Positions 35,160-46,793 of a DNA stretch of 64,000 nucleotides are shown here, piece by piece. The stretch lies in contig NW_027506875.1 of NCBI RefSeq assembly GCF_052324685.1, forward strand, positions 1,768,309-1,832,308, written 5' to 3'. Both the position numbers and the translations under genes were made by a program. Under the pieces are notes generated by a model. The model did not search any database. It worked only from the letters and a program-made list of their open reading frames with translations, and had not been told where the DNA came from. Each line of letters starts with the position of its first letter. Position 1 is the stretch's first letter. Origin of the DNA: Brachyhypopomus gauderio (Eukaryota > Chordata > Actinopteri > Gymnotiformes > Hypopomidae).

Positions 35160-36330
35160 TTGACAAATTTAAAAATTACTTTTCGATAGTTTGTAGATTA
35201 ACTAAAAAATTAAATCTCTTATTCACATACGTGTTCAGACCCTCCAAACTGACGTCAGCCATATCCAAAGCTGACAGTAAGGATCTATGAAACCATAACC
35301 AAAAATACAGTAAGGATATGATAAAACCATAATCCTAAACCCTAACCCACATTTCTATTGAACCATTTGACCATTTATGATAGAATACACTGCACTTCAC
35401 TGTTTTGGGAGAATCCCTCACCTGGATCAGAAAGTGTTTTCTCTTTTTAGTCCTGACTAATATCACCTTGCCTGTCCATTGTCACTATTTGTGTAAAGGA
35501 TTCTGAGCAGGCTCACATATTCACATCTCCAGTTTGTTTATATGACTCAAATTTCATAATTCAAACCCTTTGAACATTTGTCATGTGCAGAATATGAATG
35601 TTAGGGTTCGTGAGAGTGCGTGGGCTGTACCTTTCAAAGTCAGAGCTGTTTGAAGCAAAGCAGAGCTGCTGAAGTTTTGAGAAGTCCTGTGTGAAGACAA
35701 GTTTAGTGTGTGTGCAGAAAAGCTTGTTTGTGTGTGGTGATGTTAGTATGTGTGGTGAGAAGGTTTGTGTGTGAAGAAAAGGGTTAGAATGGCAGTATTA
35801 TGCATTCAAAATCAAATCCACATCACATTGTGTTCAATAAGAGGTCTGAATACTTTCTCAATCTACTGTACATATTAATGCCCATGTAAATGTAATGTTA
35901 CTGTACACTGTACACTGTCGTTTTAGGACTGCCCAGTGACTATTATTACTGCATAGAATACTGCATAGACCTGAGAATAAGAGCTATGAGTAATAGATTA
36001 CAAGAGCTCAGAGTAATGGATTATTCTGGAGGTGAGGCACAGAAGAATTATGGAGAGCAAGTTTATCTGACTGTGTGAGCATGTGCTCTAATGTCAGGTG
36101 GATTCAAGATGCAAGATGGAGACAGAACCACGGAACAAGTGTTCTACCTTCATTTGTCATGGAGACGGAGAATCCACACACAGTCTACAGCCATTTTCCA
36201 TTTGACCTTCTTCACTAATGTAAATGTCTAGTGTAGTCAGAATAAACACAATTAAATCACTGTGTCTTTACAAGCAGAAATTTACTCTTCACCTCTGTGG
36301 TTCTGTGTGAAGGAGCAGTGTGTTAGGGAC
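35160..36330. other. Intergenic, no gene seen
   Basis: Unique, AT-leaning sequence with no coding frame of note. A short TTAGGG-like fragment (cctaaaccctaaccc) occurs near 35334. Confidence 0.5.
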
Positions 36331-36339
36331 ACACTCTGC

Positions 36340-36575
36340 CCTAATTCACTCTCTCCTTATCCACTTTCTCTTAACTCACTCTCCCTTACTCACTCTCCCA
36401 TAAATCCCTCTCCCTAACTCACTCTGCCCTAATTCACTCTCTCCTTATCCACTTTCTCTTAACTCACTCTCCCTAACTCACTCTCCCTAACTCACTCTCT
36501 CCCCTAACTCACTCTCTCCCCTAACTCACTCTCTCCCCTAACTCACTCTCTCCCCTAACTCACTCTCCCTAACCT
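36340..36575. repeat. CTCACTCTC-type tandem repeat
   Basis: Irregular units of CCTAACTCACTCTCTCC. About 16 bp in the right half, longer in the left. Confidence 0.8.
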
Positions 36576-36579
36576 GCAT

Positions 36580-37595
36580 TAATTACAGACACCTTGTAAG
36601 GGAACCGTATCTACTCGAGGGCCTGTAACACGGTTAAAGGGAGTTGGAAAAACACTGAAGTTGCACAGCTGGTTATTAGGATCATTAGAATCAGACCAAT
36701 GCAAATGTGGAACAATGCCCATTTAAAGGGAGAGGCCTGCAGCAAGCCATATGGGCCACGGTGTGGCTGAAGACTGGGAGACAGATTTACAACCGCCCCT
36801 TTAATGAGGTTACATCCCATTCAGCTTTCAGAATGCTTTTCCACCTCAGAGGAAACAGGAAGTTGTAGTTTTCATAACAGTATATTGTGAGAGTTCAAAT
36901 AAGTAAACTCTGTGACCAACACTGAAAAACGTTAACAAAATATCACACTTTTCACTCATACTAATGTCATGTATGTTCCAGTTAGAGACTGTTTTTCTTT
37001 GGGAGGTCAACTTGTAATTTGAACTCTCAATAGCAAATCAAATTTGGACTTTAAATGTTATTCCTGTAGGGTTTTATGAGCTCGTAAAGACGGTGAAACG
37101 TGGATTTGGGAAACTTTCCTCTGAATGTGCATTCCTGGCTGAACACTGTGTGTGCTGTATGGGCAGGTTAGAGGTGCTACAACACTCACCACGTCGTGGC
37201 GTTCTCCGCCCTGTTGCTCCGCCCTGTCGCTACGCCCTGCCGCTACGCCCTGTCGCTCAGCACGTCGCTCAGCACGTTGGTCAGTGGTGAAAACATCCTA
37301 CAGAAGCCGTGTGTTCCAGACGGATGTACTGGCTCTGCCACAGAACACTAAGTGACAAGGAATGAGGTCAAAGTGAAATTTAATTTCCGTGAACGTGATG
37401 TAATCCGCTGCGCCAGGTCACACTGTTATGTTACAATCTTGTTGGGGCATCATCAATCCTGCACATGCTGCTCTCATGACAGGTTCTCCAGTCTGAGCCA
37501 CTGTCTGGGTTAGGAGAGTTCACACTGTGGTGTATGTGCTGTATACCCCACAGGTAGCAGTGCAGGAGCTCAACAAGTCACTTAAACAGAGACAC
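36580..37595. other. Intergenic, no gene seen
   Basis: Unique sequence apart from a short GCCCTGTCGCTAC-type repeat at about 37190-37275. No supported coding region. Confidence 0.5.
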
Positions 37596-37599
37596 CTGG

Positions 37600-38452
37600 A
37601 AAAGAACAGCCCATGAGAGAACAGCTCATAATAGAACCGACTATAATCTTACAGCCCATGAGAGAACAGCCTATAATCTAACAGCCCATGTTGGAACAGC
37701 CCACAATTGATCAACCCATGATAGAACAGCCCATGATGGAACAGCCCATGATGGAACAGCCCATGATAGAACAGCCTATAATCTAACAGCCCATGTTGGA
37801 ACAGCCCAGAATTGATCAACCCATGATGGAACAGCCCATGATAGAACAGCCTATAATCTAACAGCCCATGTTGGAACAGCCCAGAATTGATCAACCCATG
37901 ATGGAACAGCCCATGATGGAACAGCCCATGTTGGAACAGCCCAGAATTGATCAACCCATGATGGAACAGCCCATGATGGAACAGCCCATGATGGAACAGC
38001 CCATGTTGGAACAGCCCAGAATTGATCAACCCATGATGGAACAGCCCATGATGGAACAGCCCATGATGGAACAGCCCAGAATTGATCAACCCATGATAGA
38101 ACAGCCCATGATGGAACAGCCCATTATGGAACAGCCCAGAATTGATCAGCCCATGATGAAACAGCCCATGATGGAACAGCCCATGATGGAACAGCCCATG
38201 ATGGAACAGCCCATGATGGAACAACCCATGATGGAACAACCCATGATGAAACAACCCATGATGAAACAGCCCAGAATTGATCAGCCCATGATGGAACAGC
38301 CCATGATGGAACAGCCCATGATGGAACAGCCCAGAATTGATCAGCCCATGATGAAACAGCCCAGGATGGAACAGCCCATTATAAAACTGCCTAGAATTGA
38401 TCAGCCCAGAATGGAACAGGTCAACATAGTCGTGCCAATGCAGCAGCAATGA
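37600..38452. repeat. 15-bp minisatellite open on both strands
   Basis: About 55 units of CAGCCCATGATGGAA with variants CAGCCCAGAATTGAT and CAACCCATG, in a higher-order arrangement of mostly 45-75 bp blocks. The period is a multiple of 3, so a 266-codon frame (minus) and a 194-codon frame (plus) run through it as five-residue repeats. I regard both as by-products. Confidence 0.9.
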
Positions 38453-38825
38453 ACAAAGTCATGTATGCAGGGTTCATACACCTTTACAAGGTGGAATTCA
38501 AGCACTTGTATGTCACTTTCAAGGTCCATTTCTATATTTCTCAGCATGTTAAACCTAATTAAGTTAAATATTTATACATATACTCGACATGATTCAAAAT
38601 AATTTGCTTTTTATCACATTATTTAACGGTTGTTTATTTTCAAAATGCCCAATCTTAACGTCTTCATGTTCTCACATGTTTCGTCCTGGAATTACAAGAG
38701 GCTCGTATTTGTTAACGTAATACAAGAGAACTGTTCAGTCAGAGTTATTTGTTGTGAATCGAAGTAGTTACAATTTCAAGCATTTTCAAGTTCTTTAGCC
38801 TAAATTCCAGCACTTTTCAAACTGC
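38446..38825. mobile_element. Fragment of the 39,275-40,123 hAT-type family
   Basis: From caatgaacaaagtca to ccagcacttttcaaac it matches the internal part of the element at 39275-40123, in the same orientation. Neither terminus is present. Confidence 0.75.
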
Positions 38826-39274
38826 ACTGCAAAGAATGTGAAGCGAAAAGTGTGAAGTGTGGATGCTTGCGTAGCTTAGAGGGAGGGATCGTCAATCCTC
38901 TTTTGGACTTCCAGGCTCGAGATTGTGACATAATTTCGATCGATTTTCATCATCAAACTCCAGGCACTTGGACAGATATTTATGTGCAAAGGTTAGCCCT
39001 GCACCTTCTTAAACAACTGATCCATTATATGCTGTTATTGGTATATCTATATCTATTACATATTATATATATTTCTCAGGGAAAAAGATAAAATTACATT
39101 GTCACTCATATCTCTCCAGTGATGTTAAGATATAGGCAATATGTGACATTTGATAGACGAGAAACATACCTAATGTTTGGCATTTTAATGACATCAAAAT
39201 AAACAATTACAATTACATCACAATTATATATTTTGGAATCAGTTAAAAGTGTCCAGACCTGGCACGTTTTTCTC

Positions 39275-40123
39275 AGGCCCGTTGACAGTCTTGCTGGGGC
39301 CCGGGACAAGAAAGTTTCATGTGCCAACCCCCCACAGGGTTTGCGCGAAAATGGCGTAATCGCAGTCGCACCGCCGTGCGCGAGGGCCTCACGCGCAGTT
39401 GATTCGCGAGATCGTGCACCTCTCGAATTTTGTAACTTCGCGCGCGCCGCGCCTCAGCGCAATGAACAAAGTCACGTTTGCAGGGTTCATACACCTTTAT
39501 AAGGTGGAATTCAAGCACTTGTACGTCACTTTCAAGGTCCATTTCAATATTTTCCAGCACGTTAAACTTAATTAAGTTAAATATTTATACATATAATCGA
39601 AATGATTGGAAATAATTCGCTTTTTATCACAGTATTTAATGGATGTTTATTTTCAAAACGCCCTCAAATCTTAACGTCTTCACGAGAACTGTTCAGTCAG
39701 ACAGCTATTTGTTGTGAAACGATGTAGTTACAATTTCAAACATTTTCAAGTACTTTAGCCTAAATTACAGCACTTTTCAAACGTGGAACACAATGCAACA
39801 TTAAAATTCGTTGGGTAAATATTTTTCCTTTCTTTTCTGCACTCCAGATTTCTGTATTTACTTTAACTATCCACCACTGTTTCCCGCTGTTGGGCGGGTA
39901 CCAGCCGGTTACGGTCGGTGCTGGATCAAACCATTTTCCAGTGGGAGGCGGGGGTGTATGCACTTAATGGAAAACAGAATTTTATATTAATGAAAGATTT
40001 CAAGATTATTAAAAAATTATAGACTTTAAATAAAAAATAAATTGCTGGGCCCTTTGATGGGCCCCCCTGGCCCTGGGGCCCGGGACAACAGACCCGGTTG
40101 TCCCCCCCTGTCAACGGGGCTGG
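39275..40123. mobile_element. Non-autonomous hAT-type element, second copy, inverted
   Basis: 849 bp, ends AGGCCCGTTGACAG and (from the right) CCAGCCCCGTTGACAG. Flanks TTTTTCTC (39267-39274) and TTTTTCTT (40124-40131) match at 7 of 8 bases. The internal sequence is the reverse complement of the copy C intron 3 element. No transposase is visible. Confidence 0.78.
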
Positions 40124-40359
40124 TTTTTCTTATTATGCTGATAAGAACTCCACCCCCACCCCCACACACAACCCCACCACTCTCCCCCAAGTCCACCCCA
40201 GCACAGATAAGAACACCCCCCCCCCAACTCTACCCCCAGCACTGGCTGCATTCAGTATATGCAGGTGAAAGGTGGGTTGAAGGGTGGGTGGAGGGTTCTG
40301 GTTTTGCTCAGACGTAAAGAGTGCAAATGGCAGCAGTGTGATAACACCAGAAAACAGGG

Positions 40360-41735
40360 AGCACTGGGCCCAGCCAGGATCAGAACCTGCTGTTGACTCC
40401 ACACTGCACTACACTGGGCCCAGCCAGGATCAGAACCTGCTGTTGACTCCACACTGCACTACACTGGGCCCAGCCAGGATCAGAACCTGCTGTTGACTCC
40501 ACACTGCACTACCCTGGGCCCAGTAAGTATCAGAACATGCTGTTGACTCCACACTGCACTACACTGGGCCCAGCCAGGATCAGAACCTGCTTTTGACTCC
40601 ACACTGCACTACACTGGGCCCAGCCAGGATCAGAACCTGCTGTTGACTCCACACTGCACTACACTGGACCCAGTGAGTATCAGAACCTGCTGTTGACTCC
40701 ACACTGCACTACACTGGGCCCAGCCAGGATCAGAACCTGCTGTTGACTCCACACTGCACTACACTGGGCCCAGCCAGGATCAGAACCTGCTGTTGACTCC
40801 ACACTGCACTACACTGGGCCCAGCCAGGATTAGAACCTGCTGTTCACTCCACACTGTACTACACTGGGCCTGAAGAGTATCAGAACCTGCTGTTGACTCC
40901 ACACTGCACTACACTAGACCCAGCCAGCATCAGAACCTGCTGTTGACTCCACACTGCACTACACTGGGCCCAGTGAGTATCAGAACCTGCTGGTGACTCC
41001 ACACTGCACTACACTGGGCCCAGCCAGGATCAGAACCTGCTGTTCACTCCACACTGCACTACACTGGGCCCAGCGAGCATCAGAACCTGCTGTTGATTCC
41101 ACACTGCACTACACTGGGCCCAGCCAGGATCAGAACCTGCTGTTCACTCCACACTGCACTACACTGGGCCCAGTGAGTATCAGAACCTGCTGTTGACTCC
41201 ACACTGCACTACACTGGGCCCAGCAAGTATCAGAACCTGCTGTTGACTCCACACTGTACTACACTGGGCCTGAAGAGTATCAGAACCTGCTGTTCACTCC
41301 ACACTGCACTACACTAGACCCAGCCAGCATCAGAACCTGCTGTTGACTCCACACTGCACTACACTGGGCCCAGTGAGTATCAGAACCAGCTGTTCACTCC
41401 ACACTGCACTACACTAGACCCAGCGAGTATCAGAACCTGCTGTTCACTCCACACCGCACTACACTGGGCCCAGCAAGTATCAGAACCAGCTGTTCACTCC
41501 ACACTGCACTACACTAGACCCAGCCAGCATCAGAACCTGCTGTTGACTCCACACTGCACTACACTGGGCCCAGTGAGTATCAGAACCTGCTGGTGACTCC
41601 ACACTGCACTACACTGGGCCCAGTGAGTATCAGAACCAGCTGTTCACTCCACACTGCACTACACTGGGCCCAGCGAGTATCAGAACCTGCTGTTCACTCC
41701 ACACTGCACTACACTGGGCCCAGCGAGTATCAGAG
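40360..41735. repeat. 50-bp minisatellite, about 27 copies
   Basis: Units read ACACTGGGCCCAGCCAGGAT, then CAGAACCTGC and TGTTGACTCCACACTGCACT. Sub-variants (cagtgagtat, cagcgagtat, tgttcactcc) are clustered, which suggests block duplication. Confidence 0.93.
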
Positions 41736-41759
41736 TCCCACACCAGTGATCAGTGCTGG

Positions 41760-42475
41760 TCCAGTAGAGCTCTAGTACACTAGTGGTTGTCTCATCATCA
41801 CACACTGAACACACTTTCTTCTGCTGACTGAAGCCTTATAATGCACTGAACACAGCACTCACAATCAGCTTTTAGACAGCGTTGAGAGTGAAAGAGCTGG
41901 TGTTCAGTTTTGCCCCATGCTAAACGAGGATGTTATGCAACAGGCTTCATGAATGGTTAAAACACAGGGGCATATTCTCACCACTTCTGCAGTACTTCAT
42001 AACCCAGTGTCATAGCAGCCCTCCCAGTTTAGGGTGAGGGGCCACAACGCAGTCAAACACTCTGCTTTTCATTTTCATGTTGGACTTAATAACAGGTTAT
42101 GCTAGGCATGTTTTTAGCCAATTGTGGCTGTACTGTTCAGGATTATTGTCTTATTCTATAAGGTGATTCAGGTGTAGTTTTCTATGTCCTGGTCTTAAGT
42201 CACAAATTGTTCTGCCTTCTGGGAACTGTCACTGTCCCACTTTCAGACTCTGTTTACATTTGAAAAGCGCAGTTTTCTGAATTTACCCCTGTGATTTATA
42301 TTGTGTATAGGAACTGTACCTGGTGGTGAACATGTATAAGAATCTGTTTAAAAACATAACAAGCAGAAATCCATAGTGCTTGCCACAAAACCACAGGAAA
42401 AATCAATAATTGTACAATGTTTTTGCAAAGCACAGCAACTACACCAAGCATGTGTGCAGAAGATCCATGTGAGGC
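41760..42475. other. Intergenic, no gene seen
   Basis: Unique sequence without a supported coding region or recognised repeat. Confidence 0.5.
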
Positions 42476-42735
42476 TATCATCTAGAGATCATGTAGAGAT
42501 CATCTAAAGATCATGTAGAGATCATCTAGAGATCATGTAGAGATCATCTAAAGATCATGTAGAGATCATCTAGAGATCATCTAAAGATCATGTAGAGATC
42601 ATCTAAAGATCATGTAGAGATCATCTAAAGATCATGTAGAGATCATCTAGAGATAATGTAGAGATCATCTAGAGATAATGTAGAGATCATCTAAAGATCA
42701 TGTAGAGATCATCAGAGATCGTCTAGAAATCTAGA
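42476..42735. repeat. 22-bp GATC-rich minisatellite
   Basis: Units AGATCATGTAGAGATCATCT plus AA or AG, about 12 copies. Confidence 0.88.
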
Positions 42736-42756
42736 GAAAATCTAGAGATTTCCTAG

Positions 42757-42888
42757 CACACACCACAGTGTTAAATACAGGCAGGCAGCCCCCCAACACA
42801 CGCACACACGCACGCACACACACACACACACATACACACACACACCACAGCATTAAACACAGGCAGGCAGCCCCCCAACACACACACA

Positions 42889-42928
<40 letters not shown>

Positions 42929-42977
42929 CACCACTACAGCATTAAATACAGGCAGGCAGCCCCCCAACACATACGCA

Positions 42978-43009
<32 letters not shown>

Positions 43010-43215
43010 CACACACCACAGCATTAAACACAGGCAGGCAGCCCCCCAACACACACGCACGCACGCACGCACACACACACGCACACACGCACACACACCA
43101 CAGCATTAAACACAGGCAGCCAGGCCCCCAACACACACGCACGCACACACACACGCACACACACCACAGCATTAAACACAGGCAGCCAGGCCCCCAACTC
43201 ACACACCACCACAGC
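42757..43215. repeat. Compound repeat: 80-100 bp units with (CA)n and (CGCA)n cores
   Basis: Six blocks of cacagcattaaacacagg plus caggcagccccccaacacac, each followed by CA/CGCA runs of varying length. Confidence 0.88.
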
Positions 43216-43274
43216 ATTCCATACAGACCTCTTATCTTTACTGGAGACGATAGAAAGAGGGGTGTGGGAAGACA

Positions 43275-43279
43275 ATAAT

Positions 43280-43310
<31 letters not shown>

Positions 43311-43392
43311 GAGAGAGAAACAGAGAGGAAGAGATAGAGAGACAGAGAGAGGAAGAGAGAAGAAGAGCGAAAGAGAGAGAGAGAATGGGGGT
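43275..43392. repeat. (GA)n-rich tract
   Basis: GA dinucleotides with small interruptions. Confidence 0.9.
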
Positions 43393-43945
43393 GAGAGGGA
43401 AACTAAAATGTTGAAGACAGATATAACCTATGTGACATGCTGCCATTACTGAAGCGGCAGGAAACTAATTAGGAACATTAACCCTTAGAGCTCAAGAGAC
43501 TGAACCGACAGAGTAACTGCAAATACACCTGAAATTATACAGAGGTTCACACATTTAACTGCTTAAACAGGACAGCCCAAGACACCTAATAAATAAATAA
43601 ACAAACAAAATCAGGCCATTCTCTGAAGAACTAAAGCCACCTCCAGTCCTCATATCTGCATATGGTTTTTAAGATCTTAACAAGGACAGGGATGTTTCTT
43701 CTCTCTAAACATTGACAAATGTGAATAAAACACACACTTTGCTACTTTGCTGAAACTCACTCATTATTAAGTAAGACTCATTATTAAGACTCATTATTGG
43801 TTCAGTAGCTTCTGTGCTTTAGTGTCAGTGGTATTGTGTCACTGAGAATCACTTTGATTTTTTCATTTTTTAAATACATTCATTTCTGAATTTTCGAATA
43901 TGGTAGTGATATTACACAAGTCCACGATACTCCTCTTTATCTCAG

Positions 43946-44172
43946 GCACAGACGCGTTTAATGGCCAGAGGACTGTGGTCAGTGTTCTGCGCGTGAGGGA
44001 GTCTAATCATACCTACACCATCTTCGTCAATGCGTCTATTTTCTCTGTAGTCTTCAATGTTGAAATCTGTTCTTCTAACAGCTGCTCTGTGACTGATACA
44101 GTTACATCAGTCGCGGAGCTGACCGATGCGCCAGTCGATACAAAGCTATACAACATCAATTTTAAAGTTTAA
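43946..44172 (+). other. Unassigned open frame with a good acceptor; possible orphan exon
   Basis: A pyrimidine-rich acceptor (TCCTCTTTATCTCAG) at 43931-43945 opens a 75-codon frame to a TAA at 44170-44172. The peptide looks like an extracellular module: sequons NHT and NAS, two Cys in EICSSNSC, and a beta-strand-like ending TKLYNINFKV. I do not recognise it. No companion exon or strong donor is visible nearby, and the base composition is not distinctive. It could be a relic exon of a lost gene, a piece of a mobile element or chance. Confidence 0.25.
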
Positions 44173-45027
44173 AAATAACTTTAAAAATAAGCGAATATCT
44201 GCTGTACATGGCTGCAGGGCCTACCATAGCCTACTCAAGTGAAATCAACCACTATTCAGCTAATAGTAAACAATCGGGGAAGGTTCCCAGACAAATGATT
44301 TATTACTAAATGTAGATGTTTTTTTTTAATTACGCTAAGGTCACGGAATGTAATTGGACCATGTTTTAAGCGTGCACAGATAAGCACTGTGACGCTTGCA
44401 GTGCTCCGGTTCTAGAGTGAAGTCCTGAGATTCAACATCAAGAGTGAGGAGATAAGTCCGAGTTCCTTTCATCTGTTCTCCACTGTTGCTCATGGGGTGA
44501 GATGAGACGGCGCTCGGCTCGGTCACAGCGCTCAGCTCGGTTGAAGGCCGTCTGCATAGTCCTTTGATACCAGACATTTTTATGCTAAAATGGTCCAAAA
44601 GAAATTGTAATTTCGTGGATACGTTTTAAATTATTAAATAAATAACACATGTAGCTAATATAAACTATTAACGCATTCGGGACACGGCTTTTATAATGCT
44701 AAATAAAATGAAAAATGAAATGTAACCATAAATATTTGATAATTGACAAATCTTACAACAGGTCATGGTCAAACAAGTTTAACTCATTTACACAAATGCC
44801 CAATACGCCAAACTACACTGGGGAAACGGATATATATGGGTTAATTATCAAATAAACATAAGTTCAGATATTTTTCTTACGGTTATTTTCATTAATCTTT
44901 CAAGATCCTTCATATAATGCTTTAACGAAGAATCCTGTATGTTATTGAATATGATGCTAATACATCTTATCCATTTATTCATTAATTGAACTGCACAATA
45001 ATTCATTGTAATATATATCACAACAAT

Positions 45028-45179
45028 GGACGTAATTTTGATTTCAAAAGTGGGGGGGACATAGATTCGTCGCTATTTAAATATTTGGTTTTAACCATAA
45101 AAACTGGGGGGGACCAAAGCCGGCTTTTGAAAAAGTGGGGGGACATGTCCCCCCCGTCCCCCCCCCCAAAATTACGTCC
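45028..45179. mobile_element. 152-bp MITE-like inverted repeat
   Basis: Ends GGACGTAATTTTG and CAAAATTACGTCC are exact inverses. The inside has runs of G (left) and C (right) that also pair, e.g. aagtggggggacatgtcccc. The target duplication is unclear. It lies 680 bp upstream of the hand1 TATA box. Confidence 0.7.
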
Positions 45180-45670
45180 GTGATCACAACACAAGCTCTA
45201 CTAATATGTCTATATATAAGCTATACAATAAAGAAACATTTTGTTGTTACTGTAACAAACTAGAAATGTTTGATAAGAGGGTGGAAAAGGGACGAAATTG
45301 AACCCTCCACACACACACCAGAATTGCTAAATGACACATGTAGCCTGTGTAACACGAAATGATTAAAACATTTTATAAGCACATCTAACAAATTATTACA
45401 ATATATGCGAGGCACCGAGATGAAAAATATGTATCAGATGGGGGGAAAAGTTCGTGAAGAAAAGTCCACCATGCCAACGACTGAAATAATCCCAAACACA
45501 AACATTCAATTTTCACAGTGGATGTTGTGAGATATGAGATTCTACGTCTGCTGGACGGTAAAATGTAGTCACCATCCTCTGTGAAGACGTGTTGCCCTGG
45601 ACCCATCTTACTACAACAGAACTTGTAAACTTTTCTCAAGTCTCCACCCTATCGCACGACTCTTAAGTCC

Positions 45671-45745
45671 ATTGGCTTGGAGGTGGTTCAGACCCACCAA
45701 CCCCACCAGGCGCTATAAACATCGCCCACACCAGCCTGAAATATC
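45671..45745 (+). promoter_or_regulatory. Predicted hand1 core promoter (inverted CCAAT box plus TATA box)
   Basis: An inverted CCAAT box (ATTGG, 45671-45675) precedes a TATA box (TATAAA, 45714-45719) by about 40 bp. The hand1 start codon is about 290 bp downstream, leaving room for a 5' UTR of about 260 bp. Spacing is typical of a vertebrate TATA promoter. This is inferred from motifs only. Confidence 0.5.
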
Positions 45746-46005
45746 CCTCAGGGTTAGCTGGTCAGATCAACCGGCTTCTTCATCAACGACCTGCTGAAAT
45801 GATGGATACCTGCATTCTTTTGTGAAACTAATAGTAATGATAATGCATTGAGTCTTGTAGCCATAAGAAAAAAAAAGTATTTTGTAGCCAAAGCTGCACA
45901 ATGTGTTATTGTCTTTGTGCAATACAGTCGCAGTAAGACCCACGCTGCCTGAAACATCCTTGTGTTTATGATCACTGGTACCACACACCGGCGGTCCGGC
46001 CCAAC

Positions 46006-46793
46006 ATGAATCTTATCGGAAGTTACCAGCATTATCGCCTGATGACCGACACGTTCCCGTTTGGGCCACGGTGTCAAGATAACCCTTATTTTCAGAGCTG
46101 GGTTGTAAATCACTCAGAAATCTCACCGGAATTCCAGATAGAAACCTCGGACTGTACCGAACTCGGACCTGCTGGTGCCGGTGGAGAGGGTCAGGCGGAG
46201 GTGTTCTCCTCCAGGCTGGGGAAGAGGAGGACTCCGGGCCCGAAGAAGGAGCGTCGGAGGACCGAGAGCATCAACACGGCCTTCGCCGAACTGCGGGACT
46301 GTATCCCAAACGTGCCCGCGGACACCAAACTGTCCAAAATCAAAACGCTGAGACTGGCGACCAGCTACATCTCCTACTTAACGGAGGTGCTGCAGAAGGA
46401 GCCGGCAGGCGCGCAGCAGTTCAGCGCTGAAATGAAGACGTGTGACAGGAGGGACCTGAAGAGGAAACGCGACAAGGTAACGTGAACCCGTTTAAATAGT
46501 TGTAGTCCAGTTAAGAGCACACGTGCACGCCGTATCAAACCCGCAGTACCTGTGAGGACTGAACATGTCAACGTGACACAAGAGAAAACAGGATTAAACT
46601 GTGTGCTATTATAATACTATTTAAAAACGCAGCTGCGAAAACGTTAAAAATGTAAGCGTTCGTGTTAAATTTGTCCCCTTAATTATACTGGTGTTTTTAT
46701 ATTTTTCTGCAGGAGCCCCCAGGAGCCGACACGAAGATTAAAGGGAGGAGCGGCTGGCCGCAGCACGTCTGGGCGCTCGAGCTCAACCCGTGA
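46006..46793 (+). CDS. hand1: Heart and neural crest derivatives expressed 1 (bHLH factor)
   Basis: Two coding exons, 46006-46476 and 46713-46793, joined at AAG|GAG with GT-AG borders. The product is 183 residues; human HAND1 and HAND2 are about 215. The bHLH domain covers about residues 80-131 ([11 protein letters not shown], then [19 protein letters not shown]). The Thr and Ser of RRRTESIN match the phospho-regulated pair known in HAND1 helix 1. The C-terminus ends [13 protein letters not shown], the HAND-family tail. I call hand1 rather than hand2 because it starts MNLIGSY, has PYFQSW and [10 protein letters not shown], and ends its first exon with KRKRDK, all HAND1-like; HAND2 has MSLVGG, PYFHGW and NRKERRRTQ. 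Neighbours sap30l and galnt10 agree. The protein is shorter because the poly-His and poly-Ala stretches and part of the linker are missing. HAND factors dimerise with E-proteins and act in the nucleus in heart, branchial arch and limb or fin development. Confidence 0.93.

Noticed and set aside
46006-46793. Naming the bHLH gene hand2
   Set aside because: The N-terminus, the sequence before the basic region and the sap30l/galnt10 neighbours fit hand1, not hand2.
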